Assembly: GCA_028277865.1 (NCBI GenBank)
Contig: JANQFM010000631.1
Location: 1 to 5,088 of the forward strand
Direction of reading: 5' to 3'
Length of the DNA stretch: 5,088 nucleotides
DNA from: Acidobacteriota bacterium
Lineage (GTDB): Bacteria > Acidobacteriota > UBA6911 > RPQK01 > DATIPO01
Below are positions 4,954-5,088 of the stretch, one piece after another. How positions within the stretch are numbered: the stretch's first letter is position 1; every line of letters starts with the position of its first letter. Position numbers and translations under genes: made by a program. The notes beneath the pieces are model-generated. The model had not been told where the DNA came from and did no database searches. It saw only the letters and a list, made by a program, of their open reading frames with translations.

Positions 4954-5088
4954 TTACTCCACTTCCCGCTTGTAGACTTTGCCGCCCTTCATCACGAAGC
5001 GGACCTTCTCCAGCACCCGCACGTCCTCCAGCGGATCGCCCTCCACGGCGATGATGTCGGCCAGCAGGCCTGCCTCGATGGCGCCGCG
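4954..5088 (-). CDS. Metal-dependent amidohydrolase, C-terminal 44 residues only
   Basis: The minus-strand frame enters at the right edge and stops at TAA (4956-4954). The visible tail reads RGAIEAGLLADIIAVEGDPL, then EDVRVLEKVRFVMKGGKVYK and REVE. This is the hallmark ending of the imidazolonepropionase-like/prolidase-type amidohydrolase family: G-x-I-E-x-G-x-x-A-D, an acidic G-D-P-L, and V-x-x-V-M-K-G-G-K-x-Y. The segment forms part of the small beta-sandwich domain that completes the TIM-barrel enzyme. The zinc ligands and substrate pocket lie outside the window, so substrate and localisation cannot be judged. It converges on the membrane protein gene with a 92-bp spacer. Confidence 0.9.
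   Translation of the reverse strand, partial: RGAIEAGLLADIIAVEGDPLEDVRVLEKVRFVMKGGKVYKREVE

Overview
The window looks like chromosomal DNA from a GC-rich, probably Gram-negative bacterium. An Acidobacteriota-like host is my best guess, from the large lipoprotein fusing a serine hydrolase to a VanX-type peptidase and from the imidazolonepropionase-like amidohydrolase. This is family-level inspection only; the taxon is an inference. No rRNA, tRNA, CRISPR array, integrase or insertion sequence is visible.

Layout. Positions 1-2300 (minus) hold one uninterrupted reading frame of at least 766 codons that runs off the left edge. It encodes a predicted lipoprotein with an N-terminal class C beta-lactamase/DD-peptidase domain, two probable beta-rich middle modules and a C-terminal D-Ala-D-Ala dipeptidase (VanX/M15D) domain. 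Positions 2301-2531 are non-coding and carry three related hairpins sharing a GCTTGT loop. Positions 2532-2870 (minus) encode a HIT-family (HinT-like) nucleotide hydrolase. Divergent from it, at 2938-3319 (plus), is what remains of a brnTA toxin-antitoxin operon: brnA is intact, but brnT appears collapsed to an in-frame 34-codon stub that joins the toxin's first residues to its last. Positions 3320-3757 are non-coding and contain a nested 109-bp inverted repeat with a competing downstream partner. Positions 3758-4861 (plus) encode an unrecognised six-helix membrane protein with a C-terminal fibronectin type III-like domain. Its base composition is less GC-rich than that of the left gene. A short terminator follows, and the C-terminal 44 codons of an amidohydrolase enter from the right edge on the minus strand (4954-5088).

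How the parts relate. The two metabolic genes on the left (fusion lipoprotein and HIT protein) share orientation but are separated by the hairpin region, so co-transcription is uncertain. The fusion protein would combine acyl-serine chemistry on D-Ala-D-Ala-like ends with cleavage of the free dipeptide. The brnA region looks like an orphan antitoxin/autoregulator that has kept its operator-like promoter and ribosome binding site inside the toxin remnant. The block from about 2900 to 4950 (toxin-antitoxin relic, palindromic DNA, orphan membrane protein) reads as accessory DNA between conserved housekeeping or degradative genes.
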